Shown: one piece after another, positions 55,084-63,866 of the stretch
How positions within the stretch are numbered: position 1 is the stretch's first letter
Layout of the letters: every line of letters starts with the position of its first letter
Origin: Desulfovibrio sp.
Lineage (GTDB): Bacteria > Desulfobacterota > Desulfovibrionia > Desulfovibrionales > Desulfovibrionaceae
Direction of reading: 5' to 3'
DNA length: 64,000 nucleotides
Assembly (NCBI GenBank): GCA_017450275.1
Contig: JAFSVD010000067.1
Location: 1 to 64,000 of the forward strand
Made by a program: the position numbers and the translations under genes
Notes under the pieces: model-generated
Told to the model about the DNA's origin: nothing
What the model saw: the letters and a program-made list of their open reading frames with translations, nothing else
Databases searched by the model: none

Positions 55084-55971
55084 ATGGTCATGAAGCGTAT
55101 TCTTTTTGTTGGCAACCGCCGCTTTGTCCTTGAAGCGATTTTGGCAAACAAGCTTCCTGTGGCTGGCATCGGCGTGGTTGCCGGCACCCATCTCGAACAT
55201 GATATGCAAAGCAGCTTTGATGCCCAAACCCGTTCGTTATGCACCCTCTTGCATACGAAGCAGGAGGTTATTGACTTTTGTAGGCACAACGACTTTGATG
55301 TTTTTGTCTCAAACGGCTGCCCCTTTATTCTGCCGATAAGTGACCTTCCCAAAGCAACGTATGTCAATATCCACCCATCCCTTCTTCCAGACCTCAAGGG
55401 CTACGACCCGGTCATCGGTGCCATTCTTTTTGGCAGAGATGCCGGAGCCACCTGTCACATCATGGACGATGGCGTTGATACCGGAGATATTATAGCCCAG
55501 GTCAAGATTCCCAATACACCGGATCTTGATGTTGTGACCCTTTACCAGCTGAGCTTCCGTGCAGAGCGCGAGGTCTTTGCATTGGCCAATGCTCGGGATT
55601 TCAAACCTTGTTGTCCCCAACAAAGCTCAGCAAAGGATCTGATCTATCGCAGAAGGCCTGAGGATATGCATATTGCCTTCAACGAGCCCAATGACGTCAT
55701 CCTCCGTAAAATCAAGGCCTTCAACAATAGAAAAATTGGCTGCTCCTTTGACTGCAACCAATCCCGCTTCAGAGTCTTTCATGCTGAAATTATGACCAAT
55801 CCCTACTTGGAGAAGGTGGTGAAAGAAGTTCCCGAAGGAACCATTGCCTTGAGTTATGAAAATAGCATTGTTTTTCATAAGGATGGGGATGTCATACGAT
55901 TCAGCCATATTGTGGCAGACCAAGGGGGGGTGCTTGCCCCCATGATGCAACTCTTTGCTCCTGAACACTAA
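55084..55971 (+). CDS. Formyltransferase-family protein
   Basis: A 295-residue enzyme of the N10-formyltetrahydrofolate-dependent family (Fmt, ArnA N-domain, sugar N-formyltransferases). VSNGCPFILP and NIHPSLLPDLKGYDP hold the catalytic Asn and His, and CHIMDDGVDTGDII the Asp. The C-terminal ~90 residues resemble the Fmt C-terminal half. The start is ATG 55084 or 55090; no strong ribosome site is seen. Probable role: N-formylation of an amino sugar in this cluster. Stop and next start are separated by 3 nt. Confidence 0.88.
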   Translation: MVMKRILFVGNRRFVLEAILANKLPVAGIGVVAGTHLEHDMQSSFDAQTRSLCTLLHTKQEVIDFCRHNDFDVFVSNGCPFILPISDLPKATYVNIHPSLLPDLKGYDPVIGAILFGRDAGATCHIMDDGVDTGDIIAQVKIPNTPDLDVVTLYQLSFRAEREVFALANARDFKPCCPQQSSAKDLIYRRRPEDMHIAFNEPNDVILRKIKAFNNRKIGCSFDCNQSRFRVFHAEIMTNPYLEKVVKEVPEGTIALSYENSIVFHKDGDVIRFSHIVADQGGVLAPMMQLFAPEH

Positions 55972-55974
55972 GTT

Positions 55975-57516
55975 ATGCACGACTATACAGTAGGCCTTTT
56001 GGCAGAACGCATTGCGAATCGTTATGGCGAGTGCCCAGCACTGCGCTATAGTGATAGTGTTATCTCCCACCAAACCCTTGCCACCTTGGCCGAACGCCTG
56101 GCTCTCTACCTCAACGAGCAAGGCTGCTCCAAGGGGGCGGTTATTGCCTTGGCGCATACCAAAATGCCCCTCTCCTATGCCCTCATGCTGGCTTGTCTCC
56201 GATTGGGGCTCACCTACGTTGTCCTTGACGCTAAAAGTCCGATCACTCGATTAGCGCGGATTGTGCAGACTGCTTGTCCTCGTCTTTTGTTCTACGATGA
56301 TGCCGAGGATGCTCCAGCCATGGAGCGTCTTGCTGAGGAAACCGGAACCCAGATTGTGTTTCTCAATGAAGACCTTCTTCCTGCCACATCCGATGTTTGG
56401 CAGAAAGAGCTTGCGCGCAAAACTCGGCTCGTGGATGGCTCGACGCTGGCCTATATTATGTTCACATCGGGCTCAACGGGACTCCCCAAGGGGGTTGCCG
56501 TGACCCATCAAAATGTCTTGCACTTTATCTCCTGGGGACAGTCTCGCTTTGGCATAACATCCGCTGATATTTTTGCCAATCTCAGTCCCATGTATTTTGA
56601 CAACTCTGTCTTTGACTTCTATGTGGGGCTTTTTTCTGGTGCGTCGCTCGCGCCTGTTACCCGCGAACTCTTGAACGATCCCTATGCTATGGTAGCGCAT
56701 GTTGCCAAAATGGGCGCAACGATCTGGTTTTCAGTACCTTCACTCTTAATCTATGCCATGACCATGAAGGCCTTGCGCAAGGATCTTCTGCCTACCTTAC
56801 GATCTATTTCCTTTGGCGGTGAAGGTTATCCCAAAGTTGAATTGCAAAAGCTTTTCGCGATGTTTGGCGATCAAGCGCAAATCATCAATGTGTATGGGCC
56901 AACGGAGTGCACCTGCATCTGCAGTTCCTACACGCTCAGCGCAAGTGATTTTGACAATGTAAACGGCCTTCCACCCCTGGGCTCCCTCAACCCCAATTTT
57001 GACGGCTTTATCGAGCCAAGCGATCCAGATAAACCCGGCGAAGGGGAACTCATCCTTGCAGGCCCCAATGTGGCAGCTGGCTACTACAACGATCCTGAAC
57101 GCACGCAGGCTTCTTTTGGGACGCTGTTTACCAAGGAACGTTTTGGAAAGCGTTTTTACCGCACAGGCGATCTTGTGCGGGAGGAAGCAGGGCTCTTGTA
57201 TTTTTTGGGACGTAGTGACAATCAGATCAAGCATATGGGCTACCGCATTGAACTTGAGGAAGTGGAAAGCGCCCTTATGCGTCTGGAGGGTGTTAGCCAG
57301 GCTTGCGTGGTTTATGTGCGCAAGAATACTTCCTTTGGCAAATTGAAAGGCTATGTAGCCTATGAAGGCGAAGCCACATCGCACACCTTGCTCGAACAAT
57401 TGCACACCTTCTTACCAGCCTACATGATCCCCAGCACATTGATTTGTTTGCCCTCCCTGCCAAAGAATGCCAATGGCAAGGTCGATCGACAGGCGCTAAA
57501 GGTCATGGAGGAGTGA
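55975..57516 (+). CDS. Amino-acid adenylation enzyme (stand-alone NRPS-type A domain)
   Basis: An AMP-forming ligase of 513 residues that would activate an amino acid or carboxylic acid and load a carrier protein. Core motifs are all present: A3 YIMFTSGSTGLPKGV near 158, A5 VYGPTE near 306, A7 FYRTGDLV near 397, A8 GRSDNQIKHMGYRIELEEVE near 407-426, and A10 NGKVDR near 502. There is no condensation, thiolation or thioesterase domain in the same chain; the free ACP encoded 1.7 kb upstream is the obvious partner. Substrate specificity cannot be read safely. Confidence 0.92.
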   Translation: MHDYTVGLLAERIANRYGECPALRYSDSVISHQTLATLAERLALYLNEQGCSKGAVIALAHTKMPLSYALMLACLRLGLTYVVLDAKSPITRLARIVQTACPRLLFYDDAEDAPAMERLAEETGTQIVFLNEDLLPATSDVWQKELARKTRLVDGSTLAYIMFTSGSTGLPKGVAVTHQNVLHFISWGQSRFGITSADIFANLSPMYFDNSVFDFYVGLFSGASLAPVTRELLNDPYAMVAHVAKMGATIWFSVPSLLIYAMTMKALRKDLLPTLRSISFGGEGYPKVELQKLFAMFGDQAQIINVYGPTECTCICSSYTLSASDFDNVNGLPPLGSLNPNFDGFIEPSDPDKPGEGELILAGPNVAAGYYNDPERTQASFGTLFTKERFGKRFYRTGDLVREEAGLLYFLGRSDNQIKHMGYRIELEEVESALMRLEGVSQACVVYVRKNTSFGKLKGYVAYEGEATSHTLLEQLHTFLPAYMIPSTLICLPSLPKNANGKVDRQALKVMEE

Positions 57517-57725
57517 TGCGATAGTGTCCAAAATTTTTCCTTTCTTGCGGAGCCGTTCTTTTCCTCTCCCCAAAGAATAGGAGCAGCAATTGTATAAAAG
57601 CGTAACGCCCTCTTCTTGCGGAGTACAGGAAGGGGGCGTTGGCGTATAAAAAGACTGTTTGCACAGGAAACATAGGTTAGGGTTGTTTTGTCTTTAACTG
57701 TAATTTTGTTTTAAGGGTGATTTAT

Positions 57726-58166
57726 TTGAAAATTTTAAGACAGATTATATCACTAATTAAAGAATTCTTCTTCAATAAAAATCTACGACAACAGGTTATT
57801 CGATATGGAATAGTTGGTATTGCACAAAATTCTGTCGGTTATGCAATATATCTTTTCTTTACATGGTTGGGAGTAGACCCTAAGGTTGTTGTTGGAGTCT
57901 CATACCCTCTGGCAATGCTTGTATCCTATCTTGGAAATAAAAAATATACTTTTCACCATAAGGGTGAAATAACAAAATCGTCTATTAAGTTTATAGTGTC
58001 ACATATAATAAGCTATTGTATAAATCTTTTGATGCTTCTTGTTTTTGTTGACTATCTTCATTATCCCCATCAAATTGTACAGCTAGCTGCTATATTTGTT
58101 TGTGCGGGATTTCTTTTTGTTTCGTTAAGACTTTTTGTATTTGTTAAAAATGATAGAAAACAATAA
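57726..58166 (+). CDS. GtrA-family membrane protein
   Basis: A small four-helix membrane protein of ~146 residues, the type proposed to flip undecaprenyl-phosphate-linked sugars. QVIRYGIVGIAQNSVGYAIY is the GtrA start and SYLGNKKYTF the conserved loop. The start is TTG 57726, with AAGGGTGA upstream at good spacing; GTG 57717 is the alternative. The gene is clearly AT-rich compared with those before it, suggesting separate acquisition. It precedes the GT-C gene. Confidence 0.88.
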   Translation: MKILRQIISLIKEFFFNKNLRQQVIRYGIVGIAQNSVGYAIYLFFTWLGVDPKVVVGVSYPLAMLVSYLGNKKYTFHHKGEITKSSIKFIVSHIISYCINLLMLLVFVDYLHYPHQIVQLAAIFVCAGFLFVSLRLFVFVKNDRKQ

Positions 58167-58183
58167 ATTATATTATCATCTTT

Positions 58184-59680
58184 ATGAAAGTAATTAGCAA
58201 AAAAATACTTCTTGTACTTTTTGTCGGGGTTGTTCTTCCACGTTTATGCGTCATCGGAAGTTTTCCCCACATGGATGAAGGCTATTACATCTATTATGCA
58301 CAACTTTTCTGGAACGCGATATCTACAGAGGGAATGCTTCCAGATTATGGCACTCTCAATCTCTATTCGCTGCTTCTCTCCCCACTGGTTGCTTTACCTG
58401 GCAATCTGTTTCTTTGGGTTCGTCTTTTCGATCTCGTTGTTGCTGTTCTCATGGCAGCCCTCTTCTACCGTTGTGTTGAAAGGGAAAGCGGTGAAAGCTC
58501 TCTGACCCCCTTTCTCTGTCTTCTTTGTTTGCTTTGCATGAATGCTGCAGATTGCATCGACGGAGGGTGTAAAAACAGTTTTTTCTTGGCCTATTTACCC
58601 CTCTTTGGGGCTCTTTTATTGTCAGACCAGAAAACGACGGTTGCCTTCTTTGGGGCAGGAGTACTCACCGCGCTCGGCGTTTTAGTTCGCGAACCCTTTG
58701 CCATTTACGCCGTTGTCGGTGTTTTTGCGGTTTTCTTGGGGCATGGGCTCAAAAAAGCCTTCTGGTATTGCCTCGGGGGCATTATGACTGGGATTTGCGT
58801 GATAGGCATTGTTGCCTGCTTTCGAGGCGGAATTGCAGGTCTTGCAGCGGCTTATCTGCGTTCAGGAAGCATCATTGGGGCAGAGTCTGGCCATGTGCTT
58901 ACAAACGCCCTAAGGGGTGGCTGGCGATGCTTTGTCGATTTTTGGCCGTTTCTTGTTGTTTCTGTGGCCGGAATAGTATGGAGTTTTCGCTCAAAGGTCG
59001 AACTCCCTAGAAAGAAAGTCTATTTTTGGATTGCGCTTATTGTGGCACCCTTGCCTGAAATTTTTGGAAAAATAAGCTTTCTCTACCATTATTCGATGAT
59101 GTTCCCAGCCATTGCTGGCCTTGATGCCCTTTGTTTGGCAGCATCGGGCAAAAAAGTTGAGCAAAAGAGGCACAAAGGTGAACAACTCAGCTGTGTTCTT
59201 GTCATCGTCCTTCTTGTGATCACAGTACCCTCTTGGGAAATAGTTGAAACCGTTAAACTTTATCAAACATATCCAACCTTGACCTGGTCAAAGGATGAAA
59301 AGGAACAATCCAATACATTGATTGCTGCCGATCACATCCTGCGACTAGGTGGCACATCGCTTTCAGTAAGCGGCTTTATGCATTTTTTGTATCCGGCAAC
59401 GCGAAAGCTTCCGCCAAAGCCTGGCATGGATGATTTGAGCCGATTCTTCATCTTTCATGCTCTGAATCATGCGGAAACGCTCTCAGATCTTGTCAAAAAT
59501 TCGCCCGATATTGTGGCGATTGGATACACAAGCCCCTTTGAAAATCATGTTGTTATGTTTACTGAGGACTTACGAATGATCCTGGATCACAGTGGGTTGT
59601 ATACCTTAGCTGCTTATGTTCCGCTGGATGAGACAAAGGACTATGGATGGATTGGTTGTTATATATATCGTCGTAAATAA
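58184..59680 (+). CDS. GT-C type membrane glycosyltransferase (ArnT/PMT-like)
   Basis: A polytopic protein of 498 residues with about ten membrane helices. FPHMDEGYYIYYAQLFW near the N-terminus holds the acidic motif of lipid-phosphate-sugar-dependent GT-C enzymes. FFLAYLPLFGALLL and WPFLVVSVAGIVWSF are examples of membrane segments; a ~170-residue soluble C-terminal part follows. It should use the undecaprenyl-phosphate sugar made by the GT2 enzyme and moved by GtrA to modify a periplasmic glycan or lipid. Its stop is only 10 nt from the stop of the convergent gene. Confidence 0.85.
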   Translation: MKVISKKILLVLFVGVVLPRLCVIGSFPHMDEGYYIYYAQLFWNAISTEGMLPDYGTLNLYSLLLSPLVALPGNLFLWVRLFDLVVAVLMAALFYRCVERESGESSLTPFLCLLCLLCMNAADCIDGGCKNSFFLAYLPLFGALLLSDQKTTVAFFGAGVLTALGVLVREPFAIYAVVGVFAVFLGHGLKKAFWYCLGGIMTGICVIGIVACFRGGIAGLAAAYLRSGSIIGAESGHVLTNALRGGWRCFVDFWPFLVVSVAGIVWSFRSKVELPRKKVYFWIALIVAPLPEIFGKISFLYHYSMMFPAIAGLDALCLAASGKKVEQKRHKGEQLSCVLVIVLLVITVPSWEIVETVKLYQTYPTLTWSKDEKEQSNTLIAADHILRLGGTSLSVSGFMHFLYPATRKLPPKPGMDDLSRFFIFHALNHAETLSDLVKNSPDIVAIGYTSPFENHVVMFTEDLRMILDHSGLYTLAAYVPLDETKDYGWIGCYIYRRK

Positions 59681-59690
59681 AAAATATGGA

Positions 59691-61334
59691 TTAATCAATC
59701 AAAAACTTTTCAAAACAAGTGATTGCGCGTTTTTTTGTTGAAATAGCCATGGCATATCGTAGCGTTGGTTGATTTGAGCATGCGTAGTCACGTTTTCGTA
59801 TTTGTTCGATGCCTTGAGCAAGAGCCTTGTTTTCTGTTTTTCCTTTATAACTTCGTTTAAACTCTATACAGAGCCTTGTCTTTTTTGTTCGTAATTCTAA
59901 ATCAGAGTAACCAAAGGCATTAGGATTTTCTCTTGTTTTGAAAATACTATCTTCTGGAATCATGCTGTAAATAATGTCTCTAACTGAGTTTTCATTTTCA
60001 AAAAAAATTGAGTTTGGTGTTGAAACTTCAGTTAATATTTGGTTGAATACTTTTACTAGCCCTTCAATATTTTCACTATCTATTAATTTCTCTATAGAAT
60101 TTAAAGAATAAGATGTTTCTCTAGATATTTTTATTTTACTAGATTGTAAAGAGAGAAGGATGAGGGAGAAATAGACTTCGTCGTTGGGAATTTTAAGAGT
60201 TACATTGACAGGGTCATGGTCTTTTATTGTGAGGTAGCCAGTTTGTACAAGGAGTGGAATACAGGGAATCTCGCCAATACTTGATTTGCGTTCCAATTCT
60301 AGATAAGGTATCTCTTCAATAAAATTTTTTCTGCCAATAAAATTTTGTTTGATAAAAAATGGTATTGAATCGGTATTATTTTCGTCTGCCGAGTTTTTGT
60401 CTATGTAATTTATCAAAAGAGTTGGTGTACCAGCACTTTCATACCAATAATTTTTAAATTTTTTATCCTCTGATTGGAAAAAATTTATTAGCGACCATGG
60501 ATTGTACACTGTTTCCTTGGCTTTCGTTGAAAATTTGTAGCCATCGTACTGCTCTTTGAGCTTTGCGTATACATCCTCTTTTGTCGTGTCCAAGATGTCG
60601 GCTGCTTCAGCAACATAGTCATCGTAATAGGTATAAATTTCGTCTTGTGTTATACCGAGGAGATTTGAATACTGATCGTCGAAGGTTATGCCTTTGATAA
60701 AATTTACATCAGAAAAAAGACTTACATGAGCAATTCGTGTTATTCCTGTTATAAAAACAAATCGACATTTATGTGAAAATTCTTTGAGAACGGTAAAAAA
60801 TGAAGCAAGGATATCTATGATACTTTTTTGGAGATTTTTATCTTGAAACGTATGAGTGATAGGACTATCGTATTCATCAATAAGCAAGACGAGTTTGTAG
60901 GAAGGCAATTGACTGAGATAGTGAGAAAGCACAAGATTGGGGAAGAAAATTGGCATTGAATACGGCCTAAGTCCTTGGCACTGTGCATGAAAGCGACTTA
61001 TCAGGTCGTAGCAAAAATTCTGCGTAAAAATTTCAATGCTGTTTCTTTGGTATGAGGCAAAATTCAGCTTAAGGACGAAATAGTCTTTTGATTCTTTCCA
61101 GGTCTGTTCAATGTGGAGATGGGAAAAATTGCTCAGGCCATTTTGAAAGAGATCGGCAAAGGTCGAGAGCAGTAAGGATTTGCCAAAACGCCGTGGTCGA
61201 GAGAGAAAATAGGCACCGTTGATTTGGGCAAGAGGAGCGAGTAAGGCCGTTTTGTCGACGTAGATTTGTTTGTTTTCGCGAAGGGTTGCAAAGTCAGCGG
61301 TTGGGATCGACAAGCGGGTTCTATCAGCAGCCAT
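59691..61334 (-). CDS. AAA-ATPase-like / PD-(D/E)XK nuclease-like protein, copy 2
   Basis: 547 residues, clearly paralogous to the protein at 10.2-11.9 kb. Shared blocks include IYVDKT, AYFLSRPRRFGKSLLLST, LVLLIDEYDSPI, FITGITRIAHVSLFSDVNF, ETVYNPWSL, and the nuclease-like DLELRTKKTRLCIEFKRSYKGK. Start ATG 61334, 17 nt downstream of rlmN on the same strand. The 5' quarter has host-like composition whereas the rest is strongly AT-rich, suggesting a mosaic. Function unknown. Confidence 0.85.
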   Translation of the reverse strand: MAADRTRLSIPTADFATLRENKQIYVDKTALLAPLAQINGAYFLSRPRRFGKSLLLSTFADLFQNGLSNFSHLHIEQTWKESKDYFVLKLNFASYQRNSIEIFTQNFCYDLISRFHAQCQGLRPYSMPIFFPNLVLSHYLSQLPSYKLVLLIDEYDSPITHTFQDKNLQKSIIDILASFFTVLKEFSHKCRFVFITGITRIAHVSLFSDVNFIKGITFDDQYSNLLGITQDEIYTYYDDYVAEAADILDTTKEDVYAKLKEQYDGYKFSTKAKETVYNPWSLINFFQSEDKKFKNYWYESAGTPTLLINYIDKNSADENNTDSIPFFIKQNFIGRKNFIEEIPYLELERKSSIGEIPCIPLLVQTGYLTIKDHDPVNVTLKIPNDEVYFSLILLSLQSSKIKISRETSYSLNSIEKLIDSENIEGLVKVFNQILTEVSTPNSIFFENENSVRDIIYSMIPEDSIFKTRENPNAFGYSDLELRTKKTRLCIEFKRSYKGKTENKALAQGIEQIRKRDYACSNQPTLRYAMAISTKKRAITCFEKFLID

Positions 61335-61351
61335 AGAGGATCTCTGAGGCG

Positions 61352-62401
61352 TTACGAGCGTGCCCGCAATTGCCCGCAGGCGGCATCGATATCCTGCCCC
61401 TTGCTGGCTCTGAGGGTTGCCGTCACATGGTGTTTCCAGAGTTCCTGCTCAAAGGCGAGAACGCGCTCAGGCTCAGGCGGCTCATAGCGTGCGTGAGAGG
61501 TCTTATTGTAGACAATGAGATTGAGTTTCCCGTTTTGGGCGTTCACAATTTTTGCGAGTTCCCTGGCATGATGGAGTTCGTCGTTCACGCCACGCAAAAG
61601 CAGATACTCAAACGTGATATGCTCTCTGGGCTTGACGGGATAGGATCGAAGATGGGCGAGAAGGGTGTTGAGGGACGTCTGAGCAGCTTTTGGCATGATC
61701 TGCTCACGGATGGATTGGTTGGGGGCGTGGAGGGAGAGGGCAAGGTAACAAAGGCCAGTTTCACCGAGTCTTGTGAGGCCTGCTGGAATGCCACAGGTTG
61801 AAACTGTTATCCTTCGTGGGGAGAAACCAAGGCCATGGGGGTCGTTCAGCACAAAGAGGGCGCGGATGAGGTTGTCGCAATTTAAGAGCGGTTCCCCCAT
61901 GCCCATAAAGACGACATTCTTGATAATGGGGTGTTCTGGGGCAAGATCCTGGACGTAGTCACGTCCGACAAGAAGTTGGCCGAGCATCTCCCCCATGCTC
62001 ATATTGCGTTCAAAACCCAATTGGCCGGTTGCACAAAACGTGCAGGCCATGGGGCATCCGACCTGGGTTGAAAGGCACTGCGACCACCGAGTTTTTCCCA
62101 GATGATCCGTTGATGGGATAAGCACGGTTTCAACGCGTGCGCCATCGTCGAGTTCAAGGAGAAATTTGGTGGTGCTATCCTGCGCCTTTTGGATCGTAAC
62201 CACTCGAGGCCATGTGATTGTAAATTCTTCGGCTAAGCGTTCACGGGTTTTGACCGAGACATTGGTCATACAGGCAAAATCGTGGGCTAAGCTTCGCCAA
62301 AGCCAGCGCCATACCTGATCAGCCCGATACCGTGGTTCGGACAGTTCCTCAACGAACGTGGTTCGCAGCTCGTCAAGGGTAAAGTCGAGGATATTCCGCA
62401 T
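61352..62401 (-). CDS. rlmN: 23S rRNA (adenine2503-C2)/tRNA (adenine37-C2) methyltransferase
   Basis: A radical-SAM methyltransferase of 349 residues. The cluster motif CPMACTFCATG gives CxxxCxxC. VVFMGMGEPLLN and ITVSTCGIPAGL are SAM-binding segments, and SLHAPNQSIREQIMP is conserved. The catalytic Cys pair of the family fits STCG and the Cys in the C-terminal AACGQLRA. It follows the CCA-like gene by 3 nt and precedes the nuclease-like gene by 17 nt. Confidence 0.95.
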   Translation of the reverse strand: MRNILDFTLDELRTTFVEELSEPRYRADQVWRWLWRSLAHDFACMTNVSVKTRERLAEEFTITWPRVVTIQKAQDSTTKFLLELDDGARVETVLIPSTDHLGKTRWSQCLSTQVGCPMACTFCATGQLGFERNMSMGEMLGQLLVGRDYVQDLAPEHPIIKNVVFMGMGEPLLNCDNLIRALFVLNDPHGLGFSPRRITVSTCGIPAGLTRLGETGLCYLALSLHAPNQSIREQIMPKAAQTSLNTLLAHLRSYPVKPREHITFEYLLLRGVNDELHHARELAKIVNAQNGKLNLIVYNKTSHARYEPPEPERVLAFEQELWKHHVTATLRASKGQDIDAACGQLRARS

Positions 62402-62404
62402 GGA

Positions 62405-63757
62405 TTAATCGTTGATGCGATCAGCAAATTTTTTGATAAAATCAATGGCTTTTTGGCGATCTGTCACAGCGCCTTCCTTTTGGGCACGCAAGAGCGCATC
62501 GCGAATAGTCCCAACCAGAGGACCGGGTGCCAGATTGATTTCCTTCATAATCTCATTGCCATTCAACAAGGGCTCAAGCATCTGCTCTGGCGTTTCAGCG
62601 CGAGCGAGATATTTGACATTGTGGTTGAAGGAGGTGAATTTATCTTCGCGGGCTTTGAGATCGGCTTTTGCCATGGCGATGAGGCGTTCATTTTCAGGGA
62701 GCGCCTTGAATTTGCGTATTCCACGATCGGTCAACATAAAGTGGAAGCGCATATGGTTTGTCACCAAATGGCAAATGAGATCAATATCGCCATAGTTGAA
62801 ATGAAGGCGTTGGAGAATTTTGCGCGTCACTTTGGCACCAACGCGGTGGTGCTGGAAGAAGGTATAGCCGCCGTCGAAGTATTCGCAGGTAAAGAGCTTG
62901 CCGACGTCGTGGAAGAGCATGGCCATGGTACCCAGCCAGTCGTAGTGGAATTCCTCTTCCGTATAATATTTCATGCACTCAAGCGTATGCTCAAAGACAT
63001 TTTGCGGGCAATTGTCTTCTTCAGAAACCGATTGTTGGGGAATGCTGGAAAGAGCGGCGACTTCGGGAATGAGGCCAGGAAGAATGTGGGCATCGTAGAG
63101 AAGCTTCACAAAACGGTGCATGCTTTCAGCAGCAACCTTGCGCCATTCTTCCATGATGTCTCTGGCTGGCACATAGTCGATCACACGACCGGATGAGCGC
63201 ACAATGGCAAGCCAGGTATTGGGCTCAATGGCTGTGTCGAAATTGGCCGCAAAACGCAGGGCGCGTATGGCAAGCAGATAATTGTGGCGGAGGGTTTCGT
63301 CGGGTATGCCTTTTAAACGGATGGGGCCATCAGAGGGATTTTTGATTTTGAGGTCAAAACCCGCGTACTGGTCTTTTTTGTCTGCCGGATTGCAGAAATT
63401 CCCCATGCCGAGTTCAGTGCGTTTTTCCCTATCCATCGCGAGAATGATGGTTGGGGAGATGCGTTGCAGGGAAATTTCTGGCTGGCTCGCTTCCGAGGTT
63501 TCAAGGCCATAGAAGCGAAAAAGCACGTCGTCTTCGGTGAGTGTGGCAAAGAAGGGTTCCAGGTCATCAGCCTTTGTGATGTGGGGATAGAGTTTGGTGA
63601 GACCCGGCAAGGCAGCTTCGCACGCGATATCGACAGCCGGTGAGGACATGGTAGCAAGAAGATCGGCCTGAAGCGATGGATTGATGACATGGGCATCGTA
63701 GCCGTTGCGGCCAAGATTCTTACAGATAGCTAAGGCTGCTTTGAGTGCAGAGTGCAT
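62405..63757 (-). CDS. CCA-adding-enzyme-like HD protein with degenerate nucleotidyltransferase head
   Basis: 450 residues. The middle matches the RNA-binding part of class II tRNA nucleotidyltransferases: DETLRHNYLLAIRALRFAANF. An HD domain follows, with FEHTLECM, MLFHDVGKLF and HHRVGAKVTRK. The N-terminal ~170 residues lack a recognisable GG/RD head motif with the metal-binding DxD pattern; only scattered acidic residues occur. It may be a phosphohydrolase derived from a CCA enzyme rather than a polymerase. All three tRNA genes in this window encode CCA, so such activity would be for repair only. Confidence 0.8.
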   Translation of the reverse strand: MHSALKAALAICKNLGRNGYDAHVINPSLQADLLATMSSPAVDIACEAALPGLTKLYPHITKADDLEPFFATLTEDDVLFRFYGLETSEASQPEISLQRISPTIILAMDREKRTELGMGNFCNPADKKDQYAGFDLKIKNPSDGPIRLKGIPDETLRHNYLLAIRALRFAANFDTAIEPNTWLAIVRSSGRVIDYVPARDIMEEWRKVAAESMHRFVKLLYDAHILPGLIPEVAALSSIPQQSVSEEDNCPQNVFEHTLECMKYYTEEEFHYDWLGTMAMLFHDVGKLFTCEYFDGGYTFFQHHRVGAKVTRKILQRLHFNYGDIDLICHLVTNHMRFHFMLTDRGIRKFKALPENERLIAMAKADLKAREDKFTSFNHNVKYLARAETPEQMLEPLLNGNEIMKEINLAPGPLVGTIRDALLRAQKEGAVTDRQKAIDFIKKFADRIND

Positions 63758-63812
63758 ATCCCCTCCAAGAGTATAGTGGATTAGTTTACCCTGAAGAGGC
63801 AGAATGTCAAGG

Positions 63813-63846
63813 AAACAAAAAAGGTCCCCGTTATGGGGACCTTTGA
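63813..63846 (-). terminator. Terminator of the gene at the right edge
   Basis: On the minus strand AAAGGTCCCC-ATAAC-GGGGACCTTT followed by T residues, ~20 nt after the stop of the partial gene. Confidence 0.9.
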
Positions 63847-63866
63847 GATTCTTGGGCTTTGTGCGC

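Noticed and set aside
57590..57650. Hairpin with AACGCCC/GGGCGTT as a terminator after the adenylation gene
   Set aside because: The stem is imperfect and there is no T-run, so I do not list it as a terminator.
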